Source: Leucothrix arctica
GTDB taxonomy: Bacteria; Pseudomonadota; Gammaproteobacteria; Thiotrichales; Thiotrichaceae
Length of the DNA stretch: 64,000 nt
Assembly: GCF_003172895.1 (NCBI RefSeq)
Contig: NZ_QGKL01000042.1
Location: 620,001-684,000 of the forward strand
Direction: 5' to 3'
Of this stretch, positions 42,400 through 50,930 are shown piece by piece. The position numbers and the translations under genes are program-made. Below the pieces are notes generated by a model. It ran no database searches. It worked only from the letters and a program-made list of their open reading frames with translations, and was not told the origin of the DNA. Positions within the stretch are counted from its first letter, which is position 1; the number at the start of each line of letters is the position of its first letter.

Positions 42400-42786
42400 T
42401 TAAAAACTAATGACCTTCCACCCCTTTGACTTAACAGTACCGTCAGAAAGCAATATTCTCTCTTTAGCTGGATACTTTGCATAACGATCTAAGCTTGCAT
42501 CTGTCATACGACCAAAAGCAGTACGAAAAATCACTGACTGCGCCTTCAGCTTTGATAGCTCACCTAACAATGCCTTATCAGTCCCTATCACAACCGTTTT
42601 GTAACGAGAACCCGACTCGAAATCATCAATCCAGTCACTCACCTCGCTGAATTTCGTTTTCATAGCGTATGAGGTATCAACCACAACCAAGACTTCAGGC
42701 TTATTTTGACTTAGGTAAAAGTGAGCGCCTGCCCAAGCAGAGCCATGTAATACCAAAAATAACGCAAAAACCTTAATTAGCTTCAT
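42400..42786 (-). CDS. Exported small protein with a degenerate vWA-like domain
   Basis: The protein has 128 residues. The N-terminal hydrophobic signal (VFALFLVLHGSAWAGA) suggests export. VLVVVDTSYAMKTKF resembles the first vWA/MIDAS strand (DxSxS changed to DTSYA), and RILLSDGT resembles the later strand with its aspartate. It is very short for a vWA domain. It begins 6 bases after the larger vWA lipoprotein gene, so they are co-expressed and perhaps partners. Not a recognised family. Confidence 0.6.
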   Translation of the reverse strand: MKLIKVFALFLVLHGSAWAGAHFYLSQNKPEVLVVVDTSYAMKTKFSEVSDWIDDFESGSRYKTVVIGTDKALLGELSKLKAQSVIFRTAFGRMTDASLDRYAKYPAKERILLSDGTVKSKGWKVISF

Positions 42787-42792
42787 CAGCGA

Positions 42793-44487
42793 CTACATCT
42801 CCGAATTCAATAAATTACCGATACGATATGAAGCAGAGCCTGAACTTGACTCAACGTATGCGCCTTCCGCTAAAGCGGCCATTGCTTTGAGATCAGTATC
42901 TTGGCCATTAACTTCATAGGCAATCGTATGCACTGGAATGCCTGACCACTCTAAAGACTTTTCAATGTCCTCAAAGGTCAAACCACGATTGGTTGAGCCG
43001 TCTGACAATAGGAAAATAACTTTCTTATGATCTGGGCTGGTCTTTCCATACTCTAATAGAAGCTCAGCTGCGACCATTACCGCGTCATTAGTCGCTGTTT
43101 TACCACCTGTTTGTAAGCGGCCAATTGCACCGTTAAACAACGCTTTTTGCTGAACATCGAATGGGCGCACAAACAAGTCAACATTCACCTTTTCGCTGTA
43201 TGTCACTAATCCAATCGAGTTATTTGAGCTAATTAAGTCAGATGACTCAACAAGTGCCTTTCTCAAGTTTTTAATACGAGTCCCTTCCATTGAGCCAGAG
43301 ACATCAGCAACGAAGACTGCAGCAACAGGACGACCACCTGACTTTTTCTGCTTCCAGAGTTTTTGAGCCTGACCAATGATGGTGCCATCAATAATTCTGT
43401 ATGACGTTTCACTAGCCGACTGGCCAAAACCAAAACGCTTAGCTAGAGACTGTTGTGATTCAATAAACTTCGCAAACAAAGCCAATACTTCACGTTCAGC
43501 AGGGTCGGCTTCAGGCGTCGCATACAATGGGCTGTTATGTGGAACACCAAAAGGTACGAATTCATAATCGTTCATACCTGTTACATTCACCCATGATTGG
43601 TGCTCCATCACTAATGCATCCAGAACCCCACTGCCTTGAGCAGCATCACGCATTTGAATCGTATTTTGCGCAACAAACGGTACACCTGCCTGAAAAGCTT
43701 CAAAAGCACTCGCGACGTCTGGTGATAACATTTGTGACTCATCACCTTCAGCAAAGGAATTAAGGATGGTCAACAGGAAGTTAAGACCCGTACTTGACTG
43801 GTAAGGGTTGGTGTACCCCATCGCAAAACTACCGCTACTTACGTTAGTCAGTAGCTTTGAAACATCTAACTTGCCATCGGTCGTGATCATATCTATTTTA
43901 GATTTTTTAACGACGATACCGGCAGTGTTAGGCGCGGTTACATCAGCGATTGAAACAAGCGGTACACCATTGGCATTAAGTAAGTCACCCCACAAGGTAT
44001 TACTCGGTGAGAAAGCATCGGGCATATAACGGCGCGCTTGCATGAACTGCGCACCGAGACCTGACGCCATTTTACGAACAGCTATCTTCGCTCGCTTACC
44101 ATTAGCGATACGATTATTTTGGTTATTGAAGGCGGTGGCTAATTCAACGTAGAAACCATCACGGCCTGTTCCTGCTTTTTCAGAAGAAGTAAATATTTCA
44201 ACCGCTTCTGTCGAGTTATCATCACGTGCGTTTAGCGTCATCGGATACTCAGCTAAGTCAGGCAGCATCGATAACAAATTAGTTTGCGTTAATTGAATAT
44301 TGGCACGTACTTGATTCTCTCTGTAGCTAGGCTCAATAGTTTCAGCAACCAGCTTATGAATTGATTCAGCGGCTTTTTCAGCCGAGTCAACGACAACATC
44401 ACACGCAGTCAACACTAGTGCAGCAGTAGAGGCCATGATTAGAACGTTTACTTTTTTTATTATTGTTTTATTGAATAACTGTGACAT
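42793..44487 (-). CDS. Lipoprotein with solute-binding-like domain and C-terminal vWA domain
   Basis: The protein has 564 residues. The lipobox LTAC gives Cys29. Residues about 80-330 resemble a periplasmic solute-binding fold of the SBP_bac_11 type (GIVVKKSKIDMITTDGK, FAMGYTNPYQSSTGLNFL). The vWA domain spans about 388-560 with MIDAS motifs DVSGSM (D395, S397, S399), GGKTATND and LLSDGST. This two-domain architecture is annotated in other bacteria; its role at the envelope is unclear, perhaps ligand sensing coupled to metal-dependent protein assembly. It is flanked by a membrane coiled-coil protein and a small vWA-like protein. Confidence 0.75.
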   Translation of the reverse strand: MSQLFNKTIIKKVNVLIMASTAALVLTACDVVVDSAEKAAESIHKLVAETIEPSYRENQVRANIQLTQTNLLSMLPDLAEYPMTLNARDDNSTEAVEIFTSSEKAGTGRDGFYVELATAFNNQNNRIANGKRAKIAVRKMASGLGAQFMQARRYMPDAFSPSNTLWGDLLNANGVPLVSIADVTAPNTAGIVVKKSKIDMITTDGKLDVSKLLTNVSSGSFAMGYTNPYQSSTGLNFLLTILNSFAEGDESQMLSPDVASAFEAFQAGVPFVAQNTIQMRDAAQGSGVLDALVMEHQSWVNVTGMNDYEFVPFGVPHNSPLYATPEADPAEREVLALFAKFIESQQSLAKRFGFGQSASETSYRIIDGTIIGQAQKLWKQKKSGGRPVAAVFVADVSGSMEGTRIKNLRKALVESSDLISSNNSIGLVTYSEKVNVDLFVRPFDVQQKALFNGAIGRLQTGGKTATNDAVMVAAELLLEYGKTSPDHKKVIFLLSDGSTNRGLTFEDIEKSLEWSGIPVHTIAYEVNGQDTDLKAMAALAEGAYVESSSGSASYRIGNLLNSEM

Positions 44488-44529
44488 TTTTCTATCCTGT
44501 ATTTTTAGGAAGTACCTGCAACCGTTAGA

Positions 44530-45243
44530 TTAACGACCGCTTTTATTTGCAATTTGCGCCAATGCAACTAGCCGAGCTAAGGCGTCAGTGCGCTCATAGT
44601 CACTAAATGATCGAATATTGGCAATCTCGACAGCTGTTTCAGTAAGAGAGTGAAACATTTTGTTATTTTCTTCAAATAAACCATCGAGGCGCTGCTGCTG
44701 ATTACTCAATAACTCATTTTGCTTTTCATGGCGCGCTTGCTGCTGTGTATTTTCAACATCATTAGCTTGTCTATGATTTCTAGACAGTGTTGATAAGCTA
44801 TGACCAACTGCAACAACGTCAGCAAGGTTTTGAATAGCATGCTTCTGAACGGAACGTGCAGCGCCTAAGTAAGTAGTGGGCACACTAGCTTTACCGAAGA
44901 AGCGCGTTTCAACCACCGAATGATAGTCGTCGATGATATCGGTCAGTAAAGTAACCTGACGTTTACCTTCATTTAAGCCAAGCGCTTCAAGATCCGCGCT
45001 AATTGTATTTAAGCGTTGACGCATCTCCTCATGCTCACTTGCCTCACGCTCTGCCAACCATTCAACATCGTCAGCATTTGAATACCCTGCCATGCGATAT
45101 AGCACAGGTACTGACAGTACAGACACCAAGCCAATAACAGCATAAATCCCTATAGCAATAATGTTCCCTTGAAACCACCAAAAGAAAGCACCGAATGAGA
45201 TTAATGAGAGTAATAGTGCAATATAAGTATAGCGTTTAATCAT
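44530..45243 (-). CDS. Membrane-anchored coiled-coil protein, first gene of the vWA operon
   Basis: The protein has 237 residues. Two membrane helices lie at about 7-27 and 30-50 (LLLSLISFGAFFWWF, IIAIGIYAVIGLVSVLSV), followed by a long helical soluble part (EEMRQRLNTISADLEAL, QNELLSNQQQRLDGLFEEN). There is some resemblance to XpaC/TelA-associated proteins that accompany vWA genes, but I cannot confirm the family. It stands 42 bases upstream of the vWA lipoprotein gene. Confidence 0.6.
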   Translation of the reverse strand: MIKRYTYIALLLSLISFGAFFWWFQGNIIAIGIYAVIGLVSVLSVPVLYRMAGYSNADDVEWLAEREASEHEEMRQRLNTISADLEALGLNEGKRQVTLLTDIIDDYHSVVETRFFGKASVPTTYLGAARSVQKHAIQNLADVVAVGHSLSTLSRNHRQANDVENTQQQARHEKQNELLSNQQQRLDGLFEENNKMFHSLTETAVEIANIRSFSDYERTDALARLVALAQIANKSGR

Positions 45244-45622
45244 GGATAAAGTGTCTCACGTTATCGAGTAACTGTCATTGTGACATGCGTAATGTACAGC
45301 ACCGCACATGCAACTAAAAAGCCCTCATCATCACTAACCGTTTGTGGCGCTATTTTACGGTATTTTTCTAGTTCAATAAACGGTGCAACTTAAGTGGTTG
45401 ATATACAGTGCATTTTGATACTGGTTATTTTTTAATCAATTCGCTGAAAGCCTTATAAACAAAGGCTCTAGCCTACCTTAAATGATACTGCTAACAGAGT
45501 TATCCACAGCTTCTGTGGACAAGCTTATTATTTTTTTAAGTCAAGTGATACACGGTGTTTTTTCATCTAAAATAAAAACTATTAATCTTGCAGTAAGGTT
45601 TTATCTATGTTGAAAACAACAT
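45244..45622. other. Intergenic region with a perfect DnaA box and an inverted second box
   Basis: In this 379-base gap TTATCCACA (45500-45508) is an exact DnaA box. The opposite strand carries TTGTCCACA (45522-45514), so the two form the inverted repeat TCCACAG-ctt-CTGTGGA. No gene is visible. The remainder is AT-rich, with the promoter of the vWA operon expected near 45250-45300. Confidence 0.55.
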
Positions 45623-46462
45623 CTAATCAACAATTAAACTCATAGTATGTATTTCACCTACCGCAAGCTTTTTACCCTGTGTTACTCCCGTTTCTACACA
45701 TAACATTTTCAGGTAACTATCATCCGACATATCCGTCATCGATTTTGAAAGCTCCGCACCTGGGTTCCATACAATAATACTGTCATGCCCTGCTGATTCG
45801 ATATTAACTGTATTATCACCTTCAACAATCGTCAAATATTTAGCTGGATTAAAATGAATACGATCAGTTCTTTCTGGAAATCTATAAGGCACGGGCGTCG
45901 TACCAATTGCCCAATCGTTCACCTTATCCGTGTAGTCTCCGGTCATACCCACTAGCTCAACCCTATTAATGTCATCAACTGCGAAGTAAGTATGTAGTGC
46001 TGTACTGAACTCAAAAGCATCATCTCCAACATTCGTCGTCGTCAATGACATAGACAAAGTCTTTCCAACGCAAATCGCCACTGAGACAGTCGCTTTTCCA
46101 AAAAAACCTTCACCAATAGTGTCTGCTAAAGATAAAACTAACTCAGTACAATCGTCTTTTTCAGTCGCACTAATCAACTCCCAAACACGCTCTCTTGCAT
46201 AGCCGTGCATTTGATAACCTTCATTTAAGCCACCAAACCATGGCCAGCAAATAGGCACACCACCGCGGATTGCCCTTTTCCCATCTCTAATGCTTGAATC
46301 GCTGACGTATAAACGTTCTCGCTGGACGTGCTTCGGGATAAAACTCAGCATGTGTGCACCGAATAATGCTATTTCAGCAGTAGCAAACTGATTATCAATC
46401 ATCAGTGTTTTTAACATACCGGGTTGTTGCTGGTAGCTAATAGACGACGGTAGAGAAAGCAT
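45623..46462 (-). CDS. D-hexose-6-phosphate mutarotase (YeaD-like)
   Basis: The protein has 279 residues. The aldose-1-epimerase-like fold is shown by GAHMLSFIPK, IRGGVPICWPWFG, MHGYARERVWEL (active-site His) and LHTYFAVDDI. It interconverts the anomers of glucose 6-phosphate and related sugars in the cytoplasm. It stands alone between two unrelated operons. Confidence 0.85.
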   Translation of the reverse strand: MLSLPSSISYQQQPGMLKTLMIDNQFATAEIALFGAHMLSFIPKHVQRERLYVSDSSIRDGKRAIRGGVPICWPWFGGLNEGYQMHGYARERVWELISATEKDDCTELVLSLADTIGEGFFGKATVSVAICVGKTLSMSLTTTNVGDDAFEFSTALHTYFAVDDINRVELVGMTGDYTDKVNDWAIGTTPVPYRFPERTDRIHFNPAKYLTIVEGDNTVNIESAGHDSIIVWNPGAELSKSMTDMSDDSYLKMLCVETGVTQGKKLAVGEIHTMSLIVD

Positions 46463-46544
46463 AGATATACCTTATAATTTTTTAATTATGACTGAGTGTC
46501 GCTAGCGACTGAGTTAATCGCAATAGCGTTTCTATAATCAATAA

Positions 46545-46579
46545 AAAGCGCCCTAAATACTCAGTACTTAGGGCGCTTT
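46545..46579 (-). terminator. Intrinsic terminator of ygiQ
   Basis: AAAGCGCCCTAA (46545-46556) and TTAGGGCGCTTT (46568-46579) are exact inverted repeats. A T run follows on the minus strand. Confidence 0.85.
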
Positions 46580-46588
46580 AAATATCAG

Positions 46589-48817
46589 CTAGGTTCGTTT
46601 ACCAGACGCTGGTGGCCTAGGCCCTTTACCGCCTCGTCCTCCACGTCCATCCTTACCTTTAACTGGCCCTTTACTGCCGGGTGATTTTACGCGAATACGA
46701 TGATGTAAATCGCTACCACTACCACCTGTAGACTTAGAGCGTGGCTTTGAAGGATCCCAAGCAGGCACAAGACAACTCTTCTTATTACCAATCAACTCTT
46801 CACGACCCATGCTCTTTAGCGCTTGGCGAATGACTGGCCAGTTTTCTGGTGCATGGTAACGCAAGAATGCTTTATGCAAACGACGCTGTCCCGGGTCACG
46901 AACAGTACCTACAAGCTCTGATGTAACTCGATCAACCTTTTTCAACGGGTTGACGCCGGCGTGATACATCGCAGAAGCAAGCGCACCCGGTGTTGGCAAA
47001 AATGCTTGCACTTGATCTGGACGGAAATTACTTTCCTTCAACCAAAGCGCCAAGTTCAACATATCTTCATCCGTCGTACCCGGATGAGCAGAGATGAAGT
47101 AAGGAATCAAGTATTGTTCTTTGCCCGCTTCCTCTGAGTACTTATCAAACAACTGCTTGAATCGGTTATAACTACCTATACCCGGCTTCATCATTTTAGC
47201 CAATGGTGCAGCTTCAGTATGCTCAGGTGCAATCTTCAAGTAACCACCAACATGATGCGTCACTAGTTCTTTCACGTACTCAGGGTCTTGAACTGCCAAG
47301 TCATACCGCAAACCAGATGCGATAAAGACTCTTTTTATGCCCGGTAATTCACGTGCTCGCTTATAGACATTAATCAACGGCTTATGATTGGTATCTAGAT
47401 TGCTGCAGATACCTGGGAATACACAGGATAAACGTCGGCAAGATGCTTCGATTTTTTTACTCTTACACTGCAAACGATACATGTTTGCAGTCGGGCCACC
47501 AAGGTCTGAAATATTTCCAGTAAAGCCAGGTACATTATCGCGAATCGTCTCAACTTCACGAATAATTGAATCTTCAGAACGACTCTGGATAATTCGACCT
47601 TCATGCTCTGTAATAGAGCAGAACGTACAACCACCAAAACAACCACGCATGATGTTCACTGAGAACTTAATCATGTTGTAAGCAGGGTTTATAGAGTCGC
47701 CATAAGCTGTATGAGGTTTACGGGTATACGGAAACTCAAACATCTTATCAAACTCAGACATAGTGAGCGGAATTGGTGGCGGGTTAAGCCATACATCTCG
47801 CTTACCATGGCGCTGAACTAGCGATCGGGCATTCCCTGGGTTTGTTTCTAAGTGAAATACTCGCGAAGTGTGAGCGTACAAATACTTATCTTCAACCACC
47901 TGATCATAAGACGGCACACGAATAACACTGGTATCACGGTCAATATTCTTAGGACGATGATCAAAGAAAACAACTTGCTTAGCACCTTCGTTTTCTTTCT
48001 CAATTTTAGTCACAGCATCTGTATTGCTTTTTTCGCAATCATTCTGCTTAGTCGTATCCACATACGGATCAGCGACTGGATGATCTAAGTGAGTTGGCTC
48101 ATCAATACTCGTTGAGTCAATAACCGTCCAGCCCTCAGGAATACCTTGACGCATAAACGCAGTACCACGAAGATCAGTGATCTCTGTGATTTTATCACCA
48201 CTAGCCAAGCGATGTGCCACATCAACAATCGCACGCTCAGCATTTCCATACACCAACAGGTCTGCTTTTGAATCCACCAGAATAGAACGACGTACTTTCC
48301 CTGACCAATAGTCATACTGTGCGATACGACGCAAACTCGCTTCGATTCCGCCAATAACAACTGGAATACCTTTATAAGCTTCTTTCGCTCGTTGTGAATA
48401 TACAATCGTTGCACGATCTGGGCGCTTACCCGCAACACCACCGTCAGTATAAGCATCATCTGAGCGACGTTTACGATCCGAAGTATAGTGATTCACCATC
48501 GAATCCATATTACCTGACGCTACTCCGAAGAACAGGTTCGGCTTGCCTAAACGCTGGAAGTCGTCAACATTGTGCCAATTTGGCTGTGCGATGATTCCAA
48601 CACGGAAGCCTTGAGACTCAAGTAGTCGACCAATGATCGCCATACCGAAGCTAGGATGATCAACATAAGCGTCACCCGTTAAGATAATAATATCGCACGA
48701 GTCCCAGCCTAGAACATCCATCTCTTCACGAGTCATAGGAAGTTGAGTAGCAGGTCCAAATTTGTGGGGCCAAAATTTACGGTGCGAAAATATGTCGCGA
48801 GCATCAGGTGTATTCAT
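46589..48817 (-). CDS. ygiQ: YgiQ family radical SAM protein
   Basis: The protein has 742 residues from ATG 48817, where similarity to YgiQ begins ([23 protein letters not shown] in two parts). An open extension to 48895 is unlike the family. The N-terminal UPF0313 domain has [13 protein letters not shown]. The radical SAM site is [13 protein letters not shown] (C-x3-C-x2-C). The C-terminal 60 residues are a Gly/Lys/Arg-rich tail. It is conserved in bacteria but its reaction is unproven. A TATAAT six bases before the ATG suggests a leaderless mRNA. Confidence 0.85.
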   Translation of the reverse strand: MNTPDARDIFSHRKFWPHKFGPATQLPMTREEMDVLGWDSCDIIILTGDAYVDHPSFGMAIIGRLLESQGFRVGIIAQPNWHNVDDFQRLGKPNLFFGVASGNMDSMVNHYTSDRKRRSDDAYTDGGVAGKRPDRATIVYSQRAKEAYKGIPVVIGGIEASLRRIAQYDYWSGKVRRSILVDSKADLLVYGNAERAIVDVAHRLASGDKITEITDLRGTAFMRQGIPEGWTVIDSTSIDEPTHLDHPVADPYVDTTKQNDCEKSNTDAVTKIEKENEGAKQVVFFDHRPKNIDRDTSVIRVPSYDQVVEDKYLYAHTSRVFHLETNPGNARSLVQRHGKRDVWLNPPPIPLTMSEFDKMFEFPYTRKPHTAYGDSINPAYNMIKFSVNIMRGCFGGCTFCSITEHEGRIIQSRSEDSIIREVETIRDNVPGFTGNISDLGGPTANMYRLQCKSKKIEASCRRLSCVFPGICSNLDTNHKPLINVYKRARELPGIKRVFIASGLRYDLAVQDPEYVKELVTHHVGGYLKIAPEHTEAAPLAKMMKPGIGSYNRFKQLFDKYSEEAGKEQYLIPYFISAHPGTTDEDMLNLALWLKESNFRPDQVQAFLPTPGALASAMYHAGVNPLKKVDRVTSELVGTVRDPGQRRLHKAFLRYHAPENWPVIRQALKSMGREELIGNKKSCLVPAWDPSKPRSKSTGGSGSDLHHRIRVKSPGSKGPVKGKDGRGGRGGKGPRPPASGKRT

Positions 48818-48823
48818 CGCGCG

Positions 48824-48851
48824 ATTATAGCGGTTTCGCCACATTAAACAA
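48824..48851 (-). promoter_or_regulatory. Sigma-70 promoter of ygiQ with predicted leaderless start
   Basis: On the minus strand TTGTTT (48851-48846), a 16-base spacer and TATAAT (48829-48824) are followed after CGCGCG by ATG. The expected transcription start, 7 bases beyond the -10, is the A of the start codon. Confidence 0.5.
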
Positions 48852-48916
48852 ATAACCTGAGAGAAAACAATAAGGTTCTTTTTAAATAAAGGCATAGATA
48901 GCCCATTTCACACACA

Positions 48917-48956
48917 ATAAAAAAAGGCCATGGAGCGAAAATTCACATGGCCTTTT
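48917..48956 (-). terminator. Intrinsic terminator of the SulP gene
   Basis: AAAAGGCCATG (48922-48932) and CATGGCCTTTT (48946-48956) are exact inverted repeats with a 13-base loop, followed on the minus strand by seven or more T. Confidence 0.85.
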
Positions 48957-48978
48957 CATTTTTCACACAGATGAAGCG

Positions 48979-50562
48979 TTAGTGGCTAGCAGCACCTGAT
49001 TTTTTACTACGCATTGCATATGCGTCTATTTCTTTTGACGTAAGTCCGGCAGCAACTGCATAGACTGGGTCTTCTACAACATTCACTTCTACCAAATCAC
49101 CCGCCTTATTTAATAGTAGACGGCATTCTGGACTAAGGTGTACCAAGTGAAGGCGCTTACCGGCTTTCTCGAAGCGCTCAGCCAGCTGATCAATAGCCTC
49201 TAATGCTGAGTGATCTGCCACCCGTGAACGTTTGAAATCGATGATAACGTCTTGCGCATCTTCATTCGGCTGAAATAACTCTTGGAAGTTATGAATAGAT
49301 GCGAAGAAGATCGGACCAATCAGCTCATAAACAGTATTACCACCATCGTTTGTAAACTTCTGAACACGGATTTTCTTCGCGTGCTCCCAAGCAAATACCA
49401 ACGCTGACAAAATAACACCCAAAATAACGGCTACCGCAAGATCAGCAAATACTGTCACGATCATTACAATACCCGTAATGATTAGATCAAGATGAGGAAC
49501 GCGACCAAATAAACGCAAGCTTGACCATTTGAATGTTCCGATAACAACCATAAACATAACGCCAATCAATACAGCAACTGGGATTTGTTCAATTAATGGT
49601 GCGCCCAACAGGATGATTGCCAATAGCGCGAGTGCAGCAGTGATACCAGACAAACGCCCTGAACCACCTGAGTTGATGTTGATAATACTTTGACCAACCA
49701 TCGCACAACCACCCATTCCACCGAAAAGGCCTGTGACGAAGTTAGCTAAACCTTGAGCCATACTTTCACGGTTTGCTTGACCACGAGTTTCAGTTAACGC
49801 ATCGACTAAGTTAAGTGTTAGCAAACTCTCGATCAAACCAACTAGCGCCATAATGATGGCATATGGAAGAACGATCCAAAGTGTTTCTAATGTAAATGGC
49901 ACTGAAGGAATGTGGAACTTTGGCAAGTCTCCAGCAACGGATGAAATATCACCCACCGTTCGTGTATCTAGGTTAAACAGGTAAACGGCAACACTTAACG
50001 CAACAATCGCAACCAGCGTTGAAGGGACAGCTTTAGTCAGCTTCGGCAAGTACTGAATGATTGCCATGGTCGCAACAACCAACACTAACATAATAATAAG
50101 CGGTGTGCCTTGAATCCACTGATATACACCATCAGCATCTTTGATTTGGAATTGCTTCATCTGAGCGAGGAATATTACCAAAGCCAGACCGTTAACAAAC
50201 CCTAAGAACACAGAGTAAGGTACGAGTCGGATAAACTTACCTAACTGGAAAGCACCAAAGATAATTTGCAAGATACCCATCAATACAACAGCAGCAAATA
50301 GATATTCAACACCATGCTGAGCAACTAAACTGACTAGTACAACAGCGATCGCACCCGTTGCACCAGAAATCATTCCTGGGCGCCCACCAAATACCGAGGT
50401 CACAAGACCAATGATAAATGCGGCATACAAACCTAATAAGGGATCAACTTGAGCTACAAGAGCGAAAGCGACGGCTTCAGGCACTAAAGCAAGTGCCACT
50501 GTAAGACCGGAAAGAACATCGTCTTTTGGGCTTAGAGGAGAGAGTTGTTTCAGAAAAGACAT
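48979..50562 (-). CDS. SulP family anion transporter
   Basis: The protein has 527 residues with about 12-14 membrane segments. VALALVPEAVAFALVAQVDPLLGLYAAF (in parts) is the SulP core. GGMGGCAMVGQSIININSGGSGRLSG lies in the middle (about 280-305). A cytoplasmic STAS domain occupies about 425-510 (VIDFKRSRVADHSALEAI). SulP proteins import sulfate, bicarbonate or other anions, usually with Na+ or H+. The anion cannot be told from sequence. It is divergent from paralogue 3. Confidence 0.85.
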   Translation of the reverse strand: MSFLKQLSPLSPKDDVLSGLTVALALVPEAVAFALVAQVDPLLGLYAAFIIGLVTSVFGGRPGMISGATGAIAVVLVSLVAQHGVEYLFAAVVLMGILQIIFGAFQLGKFIRLVPYSVFLGFVNGLALVIFLAQMKQFQIKDADGVYQWIQGTPLIIMLVLVVATMAIIQYLPKLTKAVPSTLVAIVALSVAVYLFNLDTRTVGDISSVAGDLPKFHIPSVPFTLETLWIVLPYAIIMALVGLIESLLTLNLVDALTETRGQANRESMAQGLANFVTGLFGGMGGCAMVGQSIININSGGSGRLSGITAALALLAIILLGAPLIEQIPVAVLIGVMFMVVIGTFKWSSLRLFGRVPHLDLIITGIVMIVTVFADLAVAVILGVILSALVFAWEHAKKIRVQKFTNDGGNTVYELIGPIFFASIHNFQELFQPNEDAQDVIIDFKRSRVADHSALEAIDQLAERFEKAGKRLHLVHLSPECRLLLNKAGDLVEVNVVEDPVYAVAAGLTSKEIDAYAMRSKKSGAASH

Positions 50563-50778
50563 TAGATAGCTGACTAAGAATTTAAAGGTGGGGATTTTTA
50601 CACATCAGGCCCGCCTCGGCTATGAATAAATCCTTTAATATTAAATAGTTTACCCATAAACGATGCCATACATAAGCCAACCTATTTTGAACTTTACCTA
50701 CTGCACCGCTAGATTATATAAACGGTGAGCCTATCTATTACAACTACCGCATAAATTTTATCAATGTAAGCTATATTA

Positions 50779-50819
50779 ACTCCAAATATATTGACTCTCA
50801 CTCCAAAGGTGAATATATA
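50779..50819 (+). promoter_or_regulatory. Sigma-70 promoter of paralogue 3 with phased direct repeats
   Basis: TTGACT (50791-50796), 17 bases, TATATA (50814-50819). Two copies of ACTCCAAA at 50779-50786 and 50800-50807 are exactly 21 bases apart (two helical turns) and overlap the promoter, so they may be a regulator site. The transcript would have a leader of about 105 bases. The rest of 50563-50930 shows only a small CACCG/CGGTG inverted repeat at 50704-50727. Confidence 0.55.
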
Positions 50820-50930
50820 GTATGTAAATTATGTATTTATGGTAACGAATCCCCCGATTTAATCTGACAATACAATATAGGAAAGCGAAGCTAGTTCCCG
50901 AAGTTTAGCCTTACAACTTGAAGTACCCTC

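Noticed and set aside
48818-48895. 26-residue N-terminal extension of YgiQ
   Set aside because: The extension is unlike YgiQ proteins, and a perfect -10 element lies within it.
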